Assembly: GCA_951812795.1 (NCBI GenBank)
Contig: OX638325.1
Span: 1,574,277-1,638,276 of the forward strand
DNA length: 64,000 bases
Direction of reading: 5' to 3'
Source: an uncultured Dehalococcoidia bacterium
GTDB lineage: Bacteria > Chloroflexota > Dehalococcoidia > Lucifugimonadales > Lucifugimonadaceae
Positions 63,942 to 64,000 of this stretch are shown here, piece after piece. The notes beneath the pieces were generated by a model that made no database searches, had not been told where the DNA came from, and was given only the letters and a program-made list of their open reading frames with translations. A program made the position numbers and the translations under genes. Numbering within the stretch: the first letter of the stretch is position 1; each line of letters opens with the position of its first letter.

Positions 63942-64000
63942 TTGCCACCATCCAACTCCCCCTCATCCTCCATCCGCGGCTCTGAACTAGCCAGCGACTT
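63942..64000 (+). CDS. Possible start of another gene (truncated by window)
   Basis: From TTG 63942 a frame reads LPPSNSPSSSIRGSELASD to the window end without a stop. The segment could be an N-terminus, but there is no firm ribosome site and 59 nt are too few to judge. Confidence 0.2.
   Translation, partial: MPPSNSPSSSIRGSELASD

Overview
The window looks like a stretch of bacterial chromosome with moderately high GC and no plasmid, phage or rRNA landmarks. The gene set resembles that of marine or groundwater Chloroflexota of the SAR202/Dehalococcoidia type: an enolase-superfamily enzyme, a family III CoA-transferase, Ldh2-type dehydrogenase, M20 amidohydrolase, NIPSNAP protein, GMC flavoprotein with its small subunit, phytanoyl-CoA dioxygenase-like enzyme, DipZ-like thioredoxin lipoprotein, and many G/C-rich palindromic intergenic repeats. 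This placement is an inference from gene content; no 16S gene is present. Several genes (obgE, folE, a small coiled-coil gene) have a -10 hexamer only 6-7 nt before ATG, suggesting leaderless mRNAs.

Layout. 0-5 kb: a secreted-protein fragment, a tiny His/Cys-rich repeat peptide with its own terminator, then (minus strand) a TPP-dependent dehydrogenase E1 alpha/beta pair, a Fur-family regulator and a His-tailed CDF metal exporter. 5-8.4 kb: overlapping obgE-nadD-pyrE-membrane protein. 8.6-14.8 kb (minus): gyrB, an MFS transporter with a long C-terminal tail, a small conserved protein and a dienelactone-hydrolase-like enzyme. 15-19.3 kb: CoA-transferase, a type II restriction-modification pair and a nucleoside-deoxyribosyltransferase-like gene. 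19.3-26.2 kb: enolase-superfamily enzyme, folE, NIPSNAP, a pteridine-reductase-like SDR lacking the catalytic Lys, a cytidylate-kinase-like protein, a CBS protein, and a nucleotidyltransferase/glycerol-1-phosphate-dehydrogenase-like pair. 26.4-32.8 kb: an efflux operon (very long coiled-coil adaptor, MacB-type ATPase and permease, DUF5666-like secreted protein).

33-42 kb is accessory: fpg, a CBS fragment-like gene, a dead MNT/HEPN-like toxin-antitoxin pair cut by a repeat element, a DUF1828-type two-gene unit, a low-GC membrane gene, a second restriction-modification system (D12 adenine methylase plus SacI-like nuclease), at least nine palindromic repeat copies and a 1.4 kb stretch without a recognisable protein gene that contains a consensus promoter. 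42-48 kb: polA, a RibD-C/DHFR-like enzyme, a serine beta-lactamase-like protein with an acidic tail, a DUF5343-like protein and, divergently, a ParB-like DNA-binding protein. 49-64 kb: Ldh2-like dehydrogenase, M20 peptidase, hemL, hemA, a double rhodanese, two thioredoxin-like lipoproteins in an overlapping pair, a tandem universal stress protein, and a GMC oxidoreductase / subunit 3 / PhyH cluster.

The most unusual items are the metal-binding repeat peptide, the 1012-residue multi-hairpin efflux adaptor, repeat elements that have been captured into the coding end of an ABC ATPase gene, the decayed toxin-antitoxin locus, the divergent DUF5343/ParB-like pair with its palindrome, and two promoter-headed noncoding regions that could make structured RNAs.
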